Of a stretch of 64,000 bases of DNA, positions 29,701 through 45,787 are shown piece after piece. The DNA lies in assembly GCA_024529925.1 (NCBI GenBank), contig JAFEUB010001561.1:147501-211500 (forward strand), in the 5' to 3' direction. The position numbers and the translations under genes are program-made. The notes beneath the pieces were generated by a model. It searched no databases. It was not told where the DNA came from and saw only the letters and a list, made by a program, of their open reading frames with translations. The stretch is from Ophthalmolycus amberensis (lineage: Eukaryota > Chordata > Actinopteri > Perciformes > Zoarcidae). The first letter of the stretch is position 1; each line of letters starts with the position of its first letter.

Positions 29701-32700
29701 AGAAGAGTAGAAGTCCTGGTTCAGAGGGAGGTCAGGGTACGGACTAGCACCTTGAACACACAGCATACTGGTTTAGACTGGTGTGTGATGATGTATACTG
29801 GTTTAGACTGGTGTGTGTTGATGTATACTGGTCTAGACTGGTGTGTGATGATGTATACTGGTTTAGACTGGTGTGTGATGATGTATACTGGTTTAGACTG
29901 GTGTGTGATGATGTATACTGGTCTAGACTGGTGTGTGATGATGTATACTGGTCTAGACTGGTGTGTGTTAATGTATACTCGTTTAGACTGGTGTGTTGAT
30001 GTATACTGGTTTAGACTGGTGTGTGTTGATGAATACTGGTTTAGACTGGTGTGTGTTGATGTATACTGGTTTAGACTGGTGTGATGATGTATACTGGTTT
30101 AGACTGGTGTGTGATGATGTATACTGGTTTAGACTGGTGTGTGTTGATGTATACTCGTTTAGACTGGTGTGTGATGATGTATACTCGTTTAGACTGGTGT
30201 GATGATGTATACTCGTTTAGACTGGTGTGTGTTGATGTATACTCGTTTAGACTGGTGTGATGATGTATACTCGTTTAGACTGGTGTGTTGATGTATACTG
30301 GTTTAGACTGGTGTGTTGATGTATACTGGTTTAGACTGGTGTGTTGATGTATACTGGTTTAGACTGGTGTGTGTTGATGTATACTGGTTTAGACTGGTGT
30401 GTGTTGATGTATACTCGTTTAGACTGGTGTGTGTTAATGTATACTCGTTTAGACTGGTGTGATGATGTATACTCGTTTAGACTGGTGTGTGATGATGTAT
30501 ACTCGGTTAGACTGGTGTGTGATGATGTATACTGGTTTAGACTGGTGTGTGTTGATGTATACTGGTTTAGACTGGTGTGTGATGATGTATACTGGTTTAG
30601 ACTGGTGTGTGATGATGTATACTGGTTTAGACAGGTGTGTGTTGATGTATAGTGGTTTAGACTGGTGTGTGTTGATGTATACTGGTTTAGACTGGTGTGT
30701 GATGATGTATACTGGTTTAGACTGGTGTGTGATGATGTATACTGGTTTAGACTGGTGTGTGTTGATGTATACTGGTCTAGACTGGTGTGTGTTGATGTAT
30801 TCTGGTTTAGACTGGTGTGTGTTGATGTATACTGGTTTAGACTGGAGTGATGATGTATACTGGTTTAGACTGGTGTGATGATGTATACTCGTTTAGACTG
30901 GTGTGATGATGTATACTGGTTTAGACTGGTGTGATGATGTATACTGGTTTAGACTGGTGTGTGTTGATGTATACTGGTTTAGACTGGTGTGTGTTGATGT
31001 ATACTGGTTTAGACTGGTGTGTGTTGATGTATTCTGGTTTAGACTGGTGTGTGTTGATGTATACTGGTTTAGACTGGAGTGATGATGTATACTGGTTTAG
31101 ACTGGTGTGATGATGTATACTGGTTTAGACTGTTGTGTGATGATGTATACTGGTTTAGACTGGTGTGTGATGATGTATACTGGTTTAGACTGGTGTGTGT
31201 TGATGTATACTGGTTTAGACTGGTGTGTGATAATGTATACTGGTTTAGACTGGTGTGATGATGTATACTGGTTTAGACTGGTGTGTGTTGATGTATACTG
31301 GTTTAGACTGGTGTGTGTTGATGTATACTGGTCTAGACTGGTGTGTGTTGATGTATACTGGTTTAGACTGGTGTGTGTTGATGTATACTGGTTTAGACTG
31401 GTGTGTGTTGATGTATACTGGTCTAGACTGGTGTGTGTTGATGTATACTGGTTTAGACTGGTGTGATGATGTATACTGGTTTAGACTGGTGTGATGATGT
31501 ATACTGGTTTAGACTGGTGTGATGATGTATACTGGTTTAGACTGGTGTGTGATGATGTATACTGGTCTAGACTGGTGTGTTGATGTATACTGGTTTAGAC
31601 TGGTGTGTGTTGGTGTATACTGGTTTAGACTGGTGTGTGTTGATGTATTCTGGTTTAGACTGGTGTGTGTTGATGTATACTGGTTTAGACTGGTGTGTGT
31701 TGATGTATACTGGTTTAGACTGGTGTGTGATGATGTATACTGGTCTAGACTGGTGTGTGTTGATGTATACTCGTTTAGACTGGTGTGTGTTGATGTATAC
31801 TGGTTTAGACTGGTGTGATGATGTATACTGGTTTAGACTGTTGTGTGATGATGTATACTGGTTTAGACTGGTGTGTGATGATGTATACTGGTTTAGACTG
31901 GTGTGTGTTGATGTATACTGGTTTAGACTGGTGTGTGATAATGTATACTGGTTTAGACTGGTGTGATGATGTATACTGGTTTAGACTGGTGTGATGATGT
32001 ATACTGGTTTAGACTGGTGTGTGATGATGTATACTGGTTTAGACTGGTGTGTGTTGATGTATACTGGTCTAGACTGGTGTGTGTGTTGATGGATACTGGT
32101 CTAGACTGGTGTGTGATGATGTATACTGGTCTAGACTGGTGTGTGATGATGTATACTGGTCTAGACTGGTGTGTGATGATGTATACTGGTCTAGACTGGT
32201 GTGTGATGATGTATACTGGTTTAGACTGGTGTGTGATGATGTATACTGGTTTAGAATGGTGTGTGTTGGTGTATACTGGTTTAGACTGGTGTGTGTTGAT
32301 GTATACTGGTTTAGACTGGCGTGTGTTGATGTATACTGGTTTAGACTGGTTTACCAAGAGAGAAGATCTCCCACAGTAAGATTCCATAAGACCAGACATC
32401 ACTCTGAGAGCTGTAAATATTCTGGAAAATACTCTCTGGAGACATCCATTTCACGGGCAAGAAGCTCTGAAAATTAAGACATATATCACATTGTTTCATG
32501 TCCGTCTTAAAAACGATTTTAACAATAAGCATTTAAGCATTAAGTTTATTGATGAGTGGAACTGACGTTTCCTCTGGCGATGTAGTCCTGGTCCTTCATC
32601 AGATCTCTGGCCAAACCAAAGTCACAGATCTTCACCAGCTTCCCCTCACTGACCAGGATGTTCCTCGCAGCCAGGTCTCTGTGGACACACTGTGGGAGAT

Positions 32701-35700
32701 GTAAAAACCACATGTAAACACACACAACAAATCACATGTGAACACACACAACAAATCACATGTAAACACACACAACAAATCACATGTAAACACACACAAC
32801 AAATCACATGTGAACACACACAACAAATCACATGTGAACACACACAACAAAACACATGTGAACACACACAACAAAACACATGTGAACACACACAACAAAA
32901 AAATGTGAACACACACAACAAATCACATGTAAACACACACAACAAAACACATGTGAACACACACAACAAATCACATGTGAACACACAACAAATCACATGT
33001 AAACACACACAACAAATCACATGTGAACACACAACAAATCACATGTGAACACACACAACAAATCACATGTAAACACACACAACAAATCACATGTAAACAC
33101 ACACAACAAATCACATGTAAACACACAACAAATCACATGTGAACACACACACAACAAATCACATGTAAACACACACAACAAATCACATGTGAACACACAA
33201 CAAAACACATGTGAACACACATAACAAATCACATGTGAACACACACAACAAATCACATGTAAACACAGACAACAAATCACATGTAAACACACACAACAAA
33301 TCACATGTAAACACACAACAAATCACATGTAAACACACACAACAAATCACATGTGAACACACACAACAAATCACATGTAAACACACACAACAAATCACAT
33401 GTGAACACACACAACAAATCACATGTAAACACACACAACAAATCACATGTGAACACACACAACAAATCACATGTAAACACACAACAAATCACATGTAAAC
33501 ACACACAACAAAACACATGTGAACACACACAACAAATCACATGTGACCACACACAACAAATCACATGTAAACACACACAACAAATCACATGTGAACACAC
33601 ACAACAAATCACATGTGAACACACAACAAATCACATGTGAACACACACAACAAATCACATGTAAACACGTAAAAAACACTTATGAACACGTAAAACAAAA
33701 CAATCATGTATTGATGAGTAACGTATTGATCATCATGTATTGATGAGTAACGTATTGATCATGTATTGATGAGTAACGTATTGATCATCATGTATTGATG
33801 AGTAACGTATTGATCATGTATTGATGAGTAACGTATTGATCATTATGTATTGATGAGTAACGTATTGATCATCATGTATTGATGAGTAACGTATTGCTCA
33901 TCATGTATTGATGAGTAACGTATTGATCATCATGTATTGATGAGTAACGTATTGATCATGTATTGATGAGTAACGTATTGATCATTATGTATTGATGAGT
34001 AACGTATTGATCATCATGTATTGATGAGTAACGTATTGCTCATCATGTATTGATGAGTAACGTATTGATCATCATGTATTGATGAGTAACGTATTGATCA
34101 TGTATTGATGAGTAACGTATTGATCATCATGTATTGATGAGTAACGTATTGATCATGTATTGATGAGTAACGTATTGATCATTATGTATTGATGAGTAAC
34201 GTATTGATCATCATGTATTGATGAGTAACGTATTGCTCATCATGTATTGATGAGTAACGTATTGATCATCATGTATTGATGAGTAACGTATTGATCATCA
34301 TGTATTGATGAGTAACGTATTGATCATGTATTGATGAGTAACGTATTGATCATCATGTATTGATGAGTAATGTATTGATCATGTATTGATGAGTAATGTA
34401 TTGATCATTATGTATTGATGAGTAACGTATTGATCATTATGTATTGATGAGTAACGTATTGATCATCATGTATTGATGAGTAATGTATTGATCATTATGT
34501 ATTGATGAGCAATGTATTGATCATGTATTGATGAGTAATATATTGATCATTATGTATTGATGAGTAACGTATTGATCATCATGTATTGATGAGTAATGTA
34601 TTGATCATTATGTATTGATGAGTAACGTATTGATCATTATGTATTGATGAGTAACGTATTGATCATTATGTATTGATGAGTAACATATTGATCATGTATT
34701 GATGAGTAACATATTGATCATGTATTGATGAGTAACGTATTGATCATGTATTGATGAGTAACGTATTGATCATGTATTGATGAGTAATGTATTGATCATG
34801 TATTGATGAGTGACGTATTGATCATTATGTATTGATGAGTAACGTATTGATCATTATGTATTGATGAGTAATGTATTGATCATCATGTATTGATGAGTAA
34901 CGTATTGATCATTATGTATTGAAGAGTAACGTATTGATCATGTATTGATGAGTAACGTATTGATCATCATGTATTGATGAGTAATGTATTGATCATTATG
35001 GCTTGATGAGTAACGTATTGATCATTATGTATTGATGAGTAATGTATTGATCATCATGTATTGATCATTATGTATTGATGAGTAACGTATTGATCATCAT
35101 GTATTGATGAGTAACATATTGATCATGTATTGATGAGTAACGTATTGATCATTATGTATTGATGAGTAACGTATTGATCATTATGTATTGATGAGTAACG
35201 TATTGATCATCATGTATTGTTGAGTAACATATTGATCATGTATTGATGAGTAACGTATTGATCATGTATTGATGAGTAACGTATTGATCATGTATTGATG
35301 AGTAATGTATTGATCATGTATTGATGAGTGACGTATTGATCATTATGTATTGATGAGTAACGTATTGATCATGTATTGATGAGTAACGTATTGATCATTA
35401 TGTATTGATGAGTAATGTATTGATCATCATGTGTTGATGAGTAACGTATTGATCATTATGTATTGATGAGTAATGTATTGATCATTATGTATTGATGAGT
35501 AACGTATTGATCATGTATTGATGAGTAACGTATTGATCATGTATTGATGAGTAATGTATTGATCATGTACTGATGAGTAATGTATTGATCATGTATTGAT
35601 GAGTAATGTATTGATCATTATGTATTGATGAGTAACGTATTGATCATCATCTATTGATGAGTAACGTATTGATCATGTATTGATGAGTAACGTATTGATC

Positions 35701-37159
35701 ATCATGTATTGATGAGTAATGTATTGATCATGTATTGATGAGTAATGTATTGATCATTATGTATTGATGAGTAATGTATTGATCATTATGTATTGATGAG
35801 TAATGTATTGATCATTATGTATTGATGAGTAACGTATTGATCATTATGTATTGATGAGTAACGTATTGATCATTATGTATTGATGAGTAACATATTGATC
35901 ATGTATTGATGAGTGACGTATTGATCATTATGTATTGATGAGCAATGTATGGATCATGTATTGATGAGTAATGTATTGATCATCATGTGTTGATGAGTAA
36001 CGTATTGATCATTATGTATTGATGAGTAATGTATTGATCATTATGTATTGATGAGTAACGTATTGATCATGTATTGATGAGTAACGTATTGATCATGTAT
36101 TGATGAGTAATGTATTGATCATGTACTGATGAGTAATGTATTGATCATGTATTGATGAGTAATGTATTGATCATTATGTATTGATGAGTAACGTATTGAT
36201 CATCATGTATTGATGAGTAACGTATTGATCATGTATTGATGAGTAACGTATTGATCATCATGTATTGATGAGTAATGTATTGATCATGTATTGATGAGTA
36301 ATGTATTGATCATTATGTATTGATGAGTAATGTATTGATCATTATGTATTGATGAGTAACGTATTGATCATTATGTATTGATGAGTAACGTATTGATCAT
36401 TATGTATTGATGAGTAATGTATTGATCATTATGTATTGATGAGTAATGTATTGATCATCATGTATTGATGAGTAACGTATTGATCATCATGTATTGATGA
36501 GTAATGTATTGATCATGTATTGATGAGTAATGTATTGATCATCATGTATTGATGAGTAATGTATTGATCATTATGTATTGATGAGTAACGTATTGATCAT
36601 GTATTGACGAGTAATGTATTGATCATCATGTATTGATGAGTAACGTATTGATCATTATGTATTGATGAGTAACGTATTGATCATGTATTGATGAGTAACG
36701 TATTGATCATCATGTATTGATGAGTAACGTATTGATCATCATGTATTGATGAGTAACGTATTGATCATCATGTATTGATGAGTAACGTATTGATCAGTGA
36801 GGCATTGATTATTTATCTTACTCTTCTGGAGGACAGGAAGTCCATGGCCTGGGAGACCTGGTAGGAGAAGCTGAGGAGGTCGTTGAGAGTCAGGAGTGGA
36901 GAGTCACCGAGGAGGACACACGGCGCCTCCTGCTGGTCTGAGAGAGAACGACAGGTTACTTCACAGACAGACAGCACCTTCTAGTTGATCAAGGTATGTG
37001 GAGATGCAGTACTTGTACTACAAGTATTACCTGCCGGTGTGTACGGCGTCTCGTACACCGCAGGTTCGATGTCGGCGTAGCTGAGCTCCTTCATGGCGAT
37101 GTACTGAACGTTCTCTTCTTTATTCATGTCCATGTAACCTCCATCACTGTCACTGCAGG

Positions 37160-37198
<39 letters not shown>

Positions 37199-40100
37199 CA
37201 TCAATACACACACAGGTAGAGAGAGAGAGAAAGACACACCATCAATACACACACACGCACACACACACACACACAGGTAGAGAGAGAGATAGACCATCAG
37301 TACACAGACAGGTAGAGAGACAGACCTCTTGCTGTGTGTGTCTCTCTGTAAGAAGGTGTGTTTGTTCCTCTGCAGGTAGTTCACCAGGTCTCCATGGCGA
37401 CAGAACTCAGTGATCAGATAGACAGGGCCTGGACAGACAGACAGATAGTCAGACAGACGGACGGATATAAAGACAGACAGACAGACTTTAAATCAGGATT
37501 AAGTCAGGATGAAGTCAGGATTAAGTCAGGATTAAGTCAGGATTAAGTCAGGATTAAGTCAGGATTAAATCAGGATTAAGTCAGGATTAACACCTCCTCT
37601 CGTGCACGCTCCCAGCAGGTTGACCATGTTCAGGTGAGGACCAAGATGAACGAAAACCTTCAACTCCGACATCAGAGACTGAGCTGCTCCGCTGCCGGCT
37701 GATCACAAACAATCAGAGATCACATTGATTCACCACAGACAGAGAGACAGGCAGAGAGACAGGCAGAGAGACAGGCAGGTACGTACGTTTCACCATCTTC
37801 ACGGCAACTTTCGTTGTAGAATGAGAGGAAAGCAGACCGGAGACGGACGCCATCACAACACGACCAAACGCACCTGAACCCAATACCTGGCCTGGCGACA
37901 GACAGACAGGTAGACAGACAGACAGACAGACAGACAGAGAGAGAGAGACAGGCGGAGAGACAGACAGACAGGCAGACAGACAGAGAGAGAGAGAGAGACA
38001 GACAGACAGAGACAGACAGGCAGAGAGAGAGAAAACCAGGTACATTTTCAAATCCCCAAATAAAGAGTAAATTTAGTTGAGGATTAAGGTAGGATTAGCT
38101 TTCGAATGAAGTAGTACTGCGTGTTCTCAGAGTATTACCTAGTACTACTTTGTCTCGAGGTACTTCCCAGCTGGAGTCATAGGGCAGGTGGGCGGGGTTT
38201 AGGTATGAGTACAGCTGTCCGTCAGGACTCACCGACTCGATCAGCTTCCACCGTACTTCATAACGAGGTTTCTAACAAACACATTAAAGCACTAGTGAAG
38301 TACTACTACTACTACTGAACTACTACTACTACTACTACGGAACTACTACTGTACCACTGAAACAGCAGTATAATAGTACTACTGTACCACTGAAACAGAA
38401 TCAGAATCAGAACCGTTTATTGCAAAGGAAGTTCGCACCCACAAGGAATTTGTCATGGCGGGTGGTGCGTAACATTTAACAATAAACAATAACATTAAAC
38501 AATCAACACAGTGCAAGAAATAGAAACATATTAACAAAGCCCACTGACTCTGCCATCCCCAGGACAATTTCACTACCCTGCACATCCCGATGTTTCTTTA
38601 TTTAAACACACTCTACACTTTCAACATTTCACTTACATTTCACTTGTTTACAGTCCTGTTATCTGTTTGTTGTGCACATTTTATAGTCTATTGTAAATTT
38701 CAATGAGCCCGACGGACGACGGGAAGAAACTGTTCGTGTGGCGTGAGGTCTTGGTCCTGATGGACCGCAGCCTCCTGCCAGATGGAAGGGACTCAAACAG
38801 TTCATGTCCAGGCTACAATCCTTCTTGCTCGCTTCAGGGTTCTTGAAGTGAACAAGTCCTGGAGGGACCGCAGATTGCAGCCAATCACCCTCTCAGCAGA
38901 GCGAATGATGCGCTGCAGTCTGCCCTTGTCCTTGGCAGTGGCTGCAGCGTACCAGACCGTGATGGAGGAGCAGAGGATGGACTCAATGATGGCTCTGTAG
39001 AAATGCACCATCATTGTCTTTGGCAGGTTGAATTTCTTCAGCTGCCTCAGCAAGTACATCCTCTGCTGAGCCTTCTTGGTGATGGAGCTGATGTTGAGCT
39101 CCCACTTGAGGTCCTGGGATATGATGGAGCCCAGGAAGAGGAAGGACTCCACCACGTCAACGGGGGAGTCACACAGAGTGATGGGGGCTGGTGGGGCTAC
39201 GTTCTTCCGGAAATCCACAACCATCTCCACTGTCTTTAGAGCGTTGAGCTCTAGGTTGTTCAGACCGCACCAGGTCACCAGATGGTCAGTCTCCCACCTG
39301 TAGGCGGACTCATCCCCACCAGAGATGAGTCCAATGAGGGTGGTGTCATCCGCCAACTTCAGGAGCTTGACAGACTGGTGACTGGAGGTGCAGCTGTTGG
39401 TGTACAGGGAGAAGAGAACGCAGCCTTGGGGGGAACCAGTGCTGATGGTCCGAGAGGCTGAGCTGTGCTTTCCCAGCTTGACGTGCTGCTTCCTGTCAGA
39501 CAGGAAGTCTGTGATCCACTTGCAAGTGGAGTCGGGCACCTGCAGCTGGGAGAGCTTGTCCTGCAGCAGAGACGGGATGATGGTGTTGAACGGGTGGTAC
39601 AGAGGCGTGGGCCCCTGCTGGGCTGGGGGAGGGGGACCTGGTGGTCTGGGGCTGGTTGATGGAGCTGTGGGGGATGGAGTCAGGACCGTCCCATTTTCTT
39701 TCAAATCTGCAGTAGAACTCGTGTAGCTCGTCTGCCAGGCGGAGGTCGTTCATGGAGTGGGGGGTTTTGGCTTGTAGTTGGTGATCTGCCTGAGACCTCT
39801 CCAGACAGAAGCAGTCATTGGCTGAGAGCTGGAGTTGCAGTTTCCCAGAGTATAGTCGTTTAGCAACTCTCACCGCCTTACTAAACCTGTACTTTGACTC
39901 TTTATACAAGTCCTTGTCCCACTCCTGAATGCCTGATCCTTGTGCAGCTTTAGCTGTCTGAGTTCTGCTGTGAACCAGGGTTTGTCGTTGTTGTAACTCA
40001 CCCTGGTGCTTGTTGGAACACAGCTGTCCTCACAGAAGCCGATGTATAAAGTCACAGCCTCTGTGTACTCATCCAGACTGTTGGTAGCAGTCCTGAAAAC

Positions 40101-43100
40101 ATCCCAGTCTGTACAGTCCAAGCACGCCCGAAGATCCTCCAGGTCCACTTCTTGAGTTTACTCACCACAGTTTACAGCTTGAGTTTCTGCCTGTAAGCAG
40201 GAATCAGATGGACCATGACCGTGGTCAGAGAGTCCCAGTGCAGCCCGGGGGACAGCAGGATACGCCCCGCTGATTGTGTGTCCAGTGGTCCAGAATGTTC
40301 TCCTCTTTGGTTGATCATTTAATAAACTGTCTGTATTTAGGGAGTTCATGGCTGAGGTTTCCTTTGTTCAAGTCACCAAGGACAATAACTAGGGTTAGGG
40401 TTGGTCCGCTCCACACACCGTATCTGATCTGCGAGTGTCCGCTGTGCTTCCTGCACGTTGCTCTGCGGCGGAATGTAAACACCGATCAGAATGAATGAAG
40501 CGAACTCACGGGGGAGTAGAAGGGTTCACAGTTTATAATGAAGGATTCCAGATCAGGAGAACAGTGCTGTAGAATCACTGACACATCGTTACACCAGCCA
40601 CTGTTGGAGTAGAAACAGATTCCTCCACCCTTCGATTTGCCGGAGAGCGCCGAGTCGCGGTCCGCTCTGAACAGCTGGAAGCCCGCCAGCTGGAAGCCCG
40701 CCAGCTGGAGCGCAGAGTCCGGTATGGATCCACAGAGCCAGGTCTCAGTGAAGCACAGAACGGAAGATGAAGAAAAGTCTCTGTCTTTCCCCACCAGCAG
40801 CTGAAGTTCGTCCAGTTTGTTGCAAAGTGAGCGGACGTTGGAGAGAAATATGCCCGGCAGCGGTGTGCGAAATCCACGTGTGCGGAGACGCACGAGCACG
40901 CCGGCCCGTTTCCCTCTCCTACGTCGTCTCACTGCTTGAGTTAATGTGAGAGCACCTTTGACGAGAACGTCCAGTAATTCCAGAAAACAGAAAAGTTGGA
41001 AGTAAGTCGGCTGGAGTTGTTCCCCTGATGTGTATGAGCTCATCTCTGGTGAAAGAGCTCCGGTATCACAGCAGAAAACAGTATTTACAACAAAAACAAC
41101 ACAAAACAATGAGCACCAACACCCCGAGGCAGCTGTCCGCGGTGCCATCTTAGTAATACATAATACAATAGTAATACAAGTATAATAGTACTACTATACC
41201 GCTGAAACAGCAGTATAATAGTACTACTGTACCACTTAAACAGAAGTATAATAGTACTACTGTACCACTGAAACAGAAGTATAATAGTACTACTACTGTA
41301 CCACTGAAACAGCAGTATAATAGTACTACTACTGTACCACTTAAACAGAAGTATAATAGTACTACTGTACCACTGAAACAGCAGTATAATAGTACTACTT
41401 TACCACTGAAACAGCAGTATAATAGTACTACTACTGTACCACTTAAACAGCAGTATAATAGTACTACTGTACCACTTAAACAGAAGTATAATAGTACTAC
41501 TGTACCACTGAAACAGCAGTATAATAGTACTACTTTACCACTGAAACAGCAGTATAATAGTACTACTTTACCACTGAAACAGAAGTATAATAGTACTACT
41601 GTACCACTGAAACAGCAGTATAATAGTACTACTGTACCACTGAAACAGCAGTATAATAGTACTACTGTACCACTTAAACAGAAGTATAATAGTACTACTT
41701 TACCACTGAAACAGCAGTATAATAGTACTACTGTACCACTGAAACAGCAGTATAATAGTACTACTTTACCGCTTAAACAGCAGTATAATAGTACTACTGT
41801 ACCACTGAAACAGCAGTATAATAGTACTACTGTACCACTTAAACAGAAGTATAATAGTACTACTTTACCACTTAAACAGCAGTATAATAGTACTACTGTA
41901 CCACTGAAACAGCAGTATAATAGTACTACTGTACCACTTAAACAGAAGTATAATAGTACTACTTTACCACTTAAACAGAAATATAATAGTACCACTGTAC
42001 CACTGAAACAGCAGTATAATAGTACTACTGTACCACTTAAACAGAAGTATAATAGTACTACTTTACCACTTAAACAGAAATATAATAGTACTACTGTACC
42101 ACTTAAACAGAAGTATAATAGTACTACTTTACCACTGAAACAGAAGTATAATAGTACTACTTTACCACTTAAACAGAAGTATAATAGGACTACTGTACCA
42201 CTGAAACAGCAGTATAATAGTACTACTGTACAACTTAAACAGCAGTATAATAGTACTACTTTACCACTTAAACAGAAGTATAATAGTACTACTGTACCAC
42301 TGAAACAGCAGTATAATAGTACTACTGTACCACTTAAACAGCAGTATAATAGTACTACTTTACCACTTAAACAGAAGTATAATAGTACTACTTTACCACT
42401 GAAACAGCATTATAATAGTACTACTTTACCACTTAAACAGCAGTATAATAGTACTACTGTACCACTGAAACAGCAGTATAATAGTACTACTGTACCACTG
42501 AAACAGCATTATAATAGTACTACTTTACCACTTAAACAGCAGTATAATAGTACTACTGTACCACTGAAACAGCAGTATAATAGTACTACTTTACCGCTGA
42601 AACAGAAGTATAATAGTACTACTGTACCGCTGAAACAGCAGTATAATAGTACTACTTTACCGCTGAAACAGCAGTATAATAGTACTACTTTACCACTGAA
42701 ACAGAAGTATAATAGTACTACTGTACCACTGAAACAGCAGTATATTAGTACTACTTTACCACTTAAACAGAAGTATAATAGTACTACTGTACCACTGAAA
42801 CAGAAGTATAATAGTACTACTGTACCACTGAAACAGCAGTATAATAGTACTACTTTACCGCTGAAACAGCAGTATAATAGTACTACTTTACCACTGAAAC
42901 AGAAGTATATTAGTACTACTGTACCGCTGAAACAGCAGTATAATAGTACTACTTTACCACTGAAACAGAAGTATATTAGTACTACTGTACCGCTGAAACA
43001 GCAGTATAATAGTACTACTGTACCACTGAAACAGCAGTATAATAGCACTACTTTACCACTTAAACAGAAGTATATTAGTACTACTTTACCACTTAAACAG

Positions 43101-43262
43101 AAGTATAATAGTACTGCACTATAATACTGACTTTTCTCCAGAGGAGGATGAGGATGATGAGGAAGACGACGGCGATGACGACCAGAACCAGAACTGCTGC
43201 CAAGATTGCAACCTGAGACTGGAGAGCTGGAGACAGGTAGAGACAGAGACAGAGACAGAGAC

Positions 43263-43361
<99 letters not shown>

Positions 43362-45756
43362 TAGATTTTTAGAAAACCTTTATTTTACTTAAAACAATAT
43401 TAACAAACAAAACAGTTGCTCCTCACAGTACGTTAAAAGGATCGTTAAAAACGAGTTCTCCAGCCACACAACATATTGTTTCACTGTAGCACCACTTTTC
43501 AATGAAATCTTTCATGTTGTTCATACTGTTGAAATATCTAAAGTCAACCCAAACTCTTGCTCTGACCAGAGCGATGAACATAGGGAGAGCTTCCTGTGCT
43601 GCTCTGTCCTCTACTCGGTTCTTCCTACTTTTGTAAATTGACAGTTTGGCCTCTCCAACCAAGTGGTTCAACAGCTTCCATTTGGAGGCGTTCACTTTTT
43701 TATATCAGACTCCTAGAATGAAGGTGGTCCTGGACCAGGTCTCACCAAACCCTTTAAAAACATCTTGCAGTGTGTTAGAAAGGTTGCAGAGTCTGTCACA
43801 ATAATAAAAACAGTGGAACACGGTCTCTACCTCCTCACAGAACGGACATTGGCTACAAACAGTGGGATTAATAACAGAAATAAAAGCGTTAACCGCAACA
43901 GCACCGTGTAGGATCCTCCTTTTTAATTTAAAAAGTGGGATTTTTCACAAAATAAAAACATGAATTATAAAAATTCCCTTTGTAAGATTTAAAATTAAAA
44001 ACGTACAATTTAATAAATGCACTTGAGCTCCTTCCGGCAGACTTGCCACCTGCCGCCAGTCGTACACACTAGCCAGCCTAGCTTGTGCAGCTAACGTCAG
44101 CTAACAGCGAACTTCATTCATTCAGCAACATTCATGAAAATATGCTAAACTGGCTGAAATCGGGGAAACTGTCAGGTGGGACATCTGAAGCTATCAGTCG
44201 TAAAAGAGGAGAGGGACCGAGCGAGAGAGAGGAATCGGAGGCGAGGGGAACGGAGAGGTGCGTTGGGGAGAGACCGGGAGAAGAAATCGAGCCAGAGTCA
44301 GAGGAAGATGAGACGGAGGAGACCGAAAAGGAGGAAGGGATAGCACAGACAAATCGGGAGCACATCGGCCCATCGAGTCAAGGTGAAAAAAGAGGAAACG
44401 AGGGTGAGCGTCAGACTGGGAAAAAAAAAGAGGGAAAATGATGAAAAGTATCTGTGTCTGGGCTTCACTTGGATTGGCAACGCAGATTCCCCAAAGCCAC
44501 AGTGCGTGGTGTGCAGTGAGGTTCTGGCTAACAGCTGTCTGAAGCCCTCTTATTTACGTTGCCACCTGAACACCAAGCAAAAAAGTTGGACATGATCCCG
44601 GTGTCCAACAACACTGTGTCGCGCCGCATCGATGCTTTGTCCGAAGACATCCTGGCTACATTAGTCGGTCATTAATTGTAAATTAAATGTGATGCAATCT
44701 GCCTCTGAGCCTGTGCGTGTGTCCTTGCCATCCGTATTGCTCTTTAAAAGTGACGCCTTGTGTAACTGAAAGTTATTGAAACTTTGTTGCAGTGTTTCAG
44801 GGCGTTTTCACACCTTCAGTTCGTTTGCTTTGTTCCGATTCAGGGATTAATATGATACAATGTTGCAGTTTCCCCTTTGTTCGGTTTGTGTTCACACTGC
44901 AACATTTAACAGCGGACTAAATCTTGTAAACAAACGCCACGCGCGAGCAAACTGTTCTCTCATTGGTCCGATTCTTATGCGGCTATAAAGGCTTAAAAGG
45001 ATCTGTTGCTTTTTTATTTTTTTTATTAAGGGGGGGGGGGGGGGGGGGGGTGCGCGAACCCGGTCGGGATGTAGAAGGGGGTGCGCGGCCTAAAATGTTT
45101 GGGAACCGCTGCTCTAAAGAACCGTCTACAAACTCTCTGTCTCCATCTAGGGGCTGAAGAGAAGTCCTACAAGACATGTCAGGATATAAAACTTCGTAGT
45201 TCTTTATAAAATACTGTCAGTGAGACGTTAAAATGTAAAGTTTGACTGCTTCGGTTCCACGTTCAGGTACGTTTAGGTGCATTAGGAAGCTTGGAATTTT
45301 CTAGTTGCCAACGTATTAGAGTGTATTACAGTAGTACTACTGCAGTACTACAGTAGTACTACAGTAGTACTACTGCAGTACTACAGTAGTACTACAGTAG
45401 TACTGCAGTATTAGTACTTACAGCTGGACAGTACTCGCAGGTCTCTGGCTCCTCGTCCTGCTGAGTTTTTGGCTTCACAGCGAACAGCTGACACGGAGGT
45501 GTGACTCTGCAGAGTCAGCACACTGCGTACCTGCACAGGTGAGACACGACACATGGCTGTCAATCATCTTCACATCGCTGATGATGAAGTGATGATGTCA
45601 CCGGTTACCTGGGTGACGCCTCTCTGCTCCGTGACGTTCTCCTGCAGAACCACGCCCTCCGAGGCTGCTGATAGGCTCCTCCAGCCGCCCGTCAGATTAC
45701 TGCACCTGTAGGGGACCAACAGAGTTACTATGGCAACACATGTACTGTTACCCTGA

Positions 45757-45787
<31 letters not shown>

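Noticed and set aside
29620..33743. Many 60-150-codon frames on both strands in repeats of intron 21 and intron 19
   Set aside because: All fall within 30-bp and 24-bp arrays that lie entirely in pdgfrb introns.
38802..39704. 300-codon minus-strand frame as a host gene
   Set aside because: It contains LINE reverse-transcriptase motifs (SPQGCVL, ADDTT) and belongs to the element at 38396-41153.
41150..41995. 281-codon frame of LLYCCFSGTVV repeats, resembling a hydrophobic repeat protein
   Set aside because: Pure product of the 33-bp array in pdgfrb intron 13.
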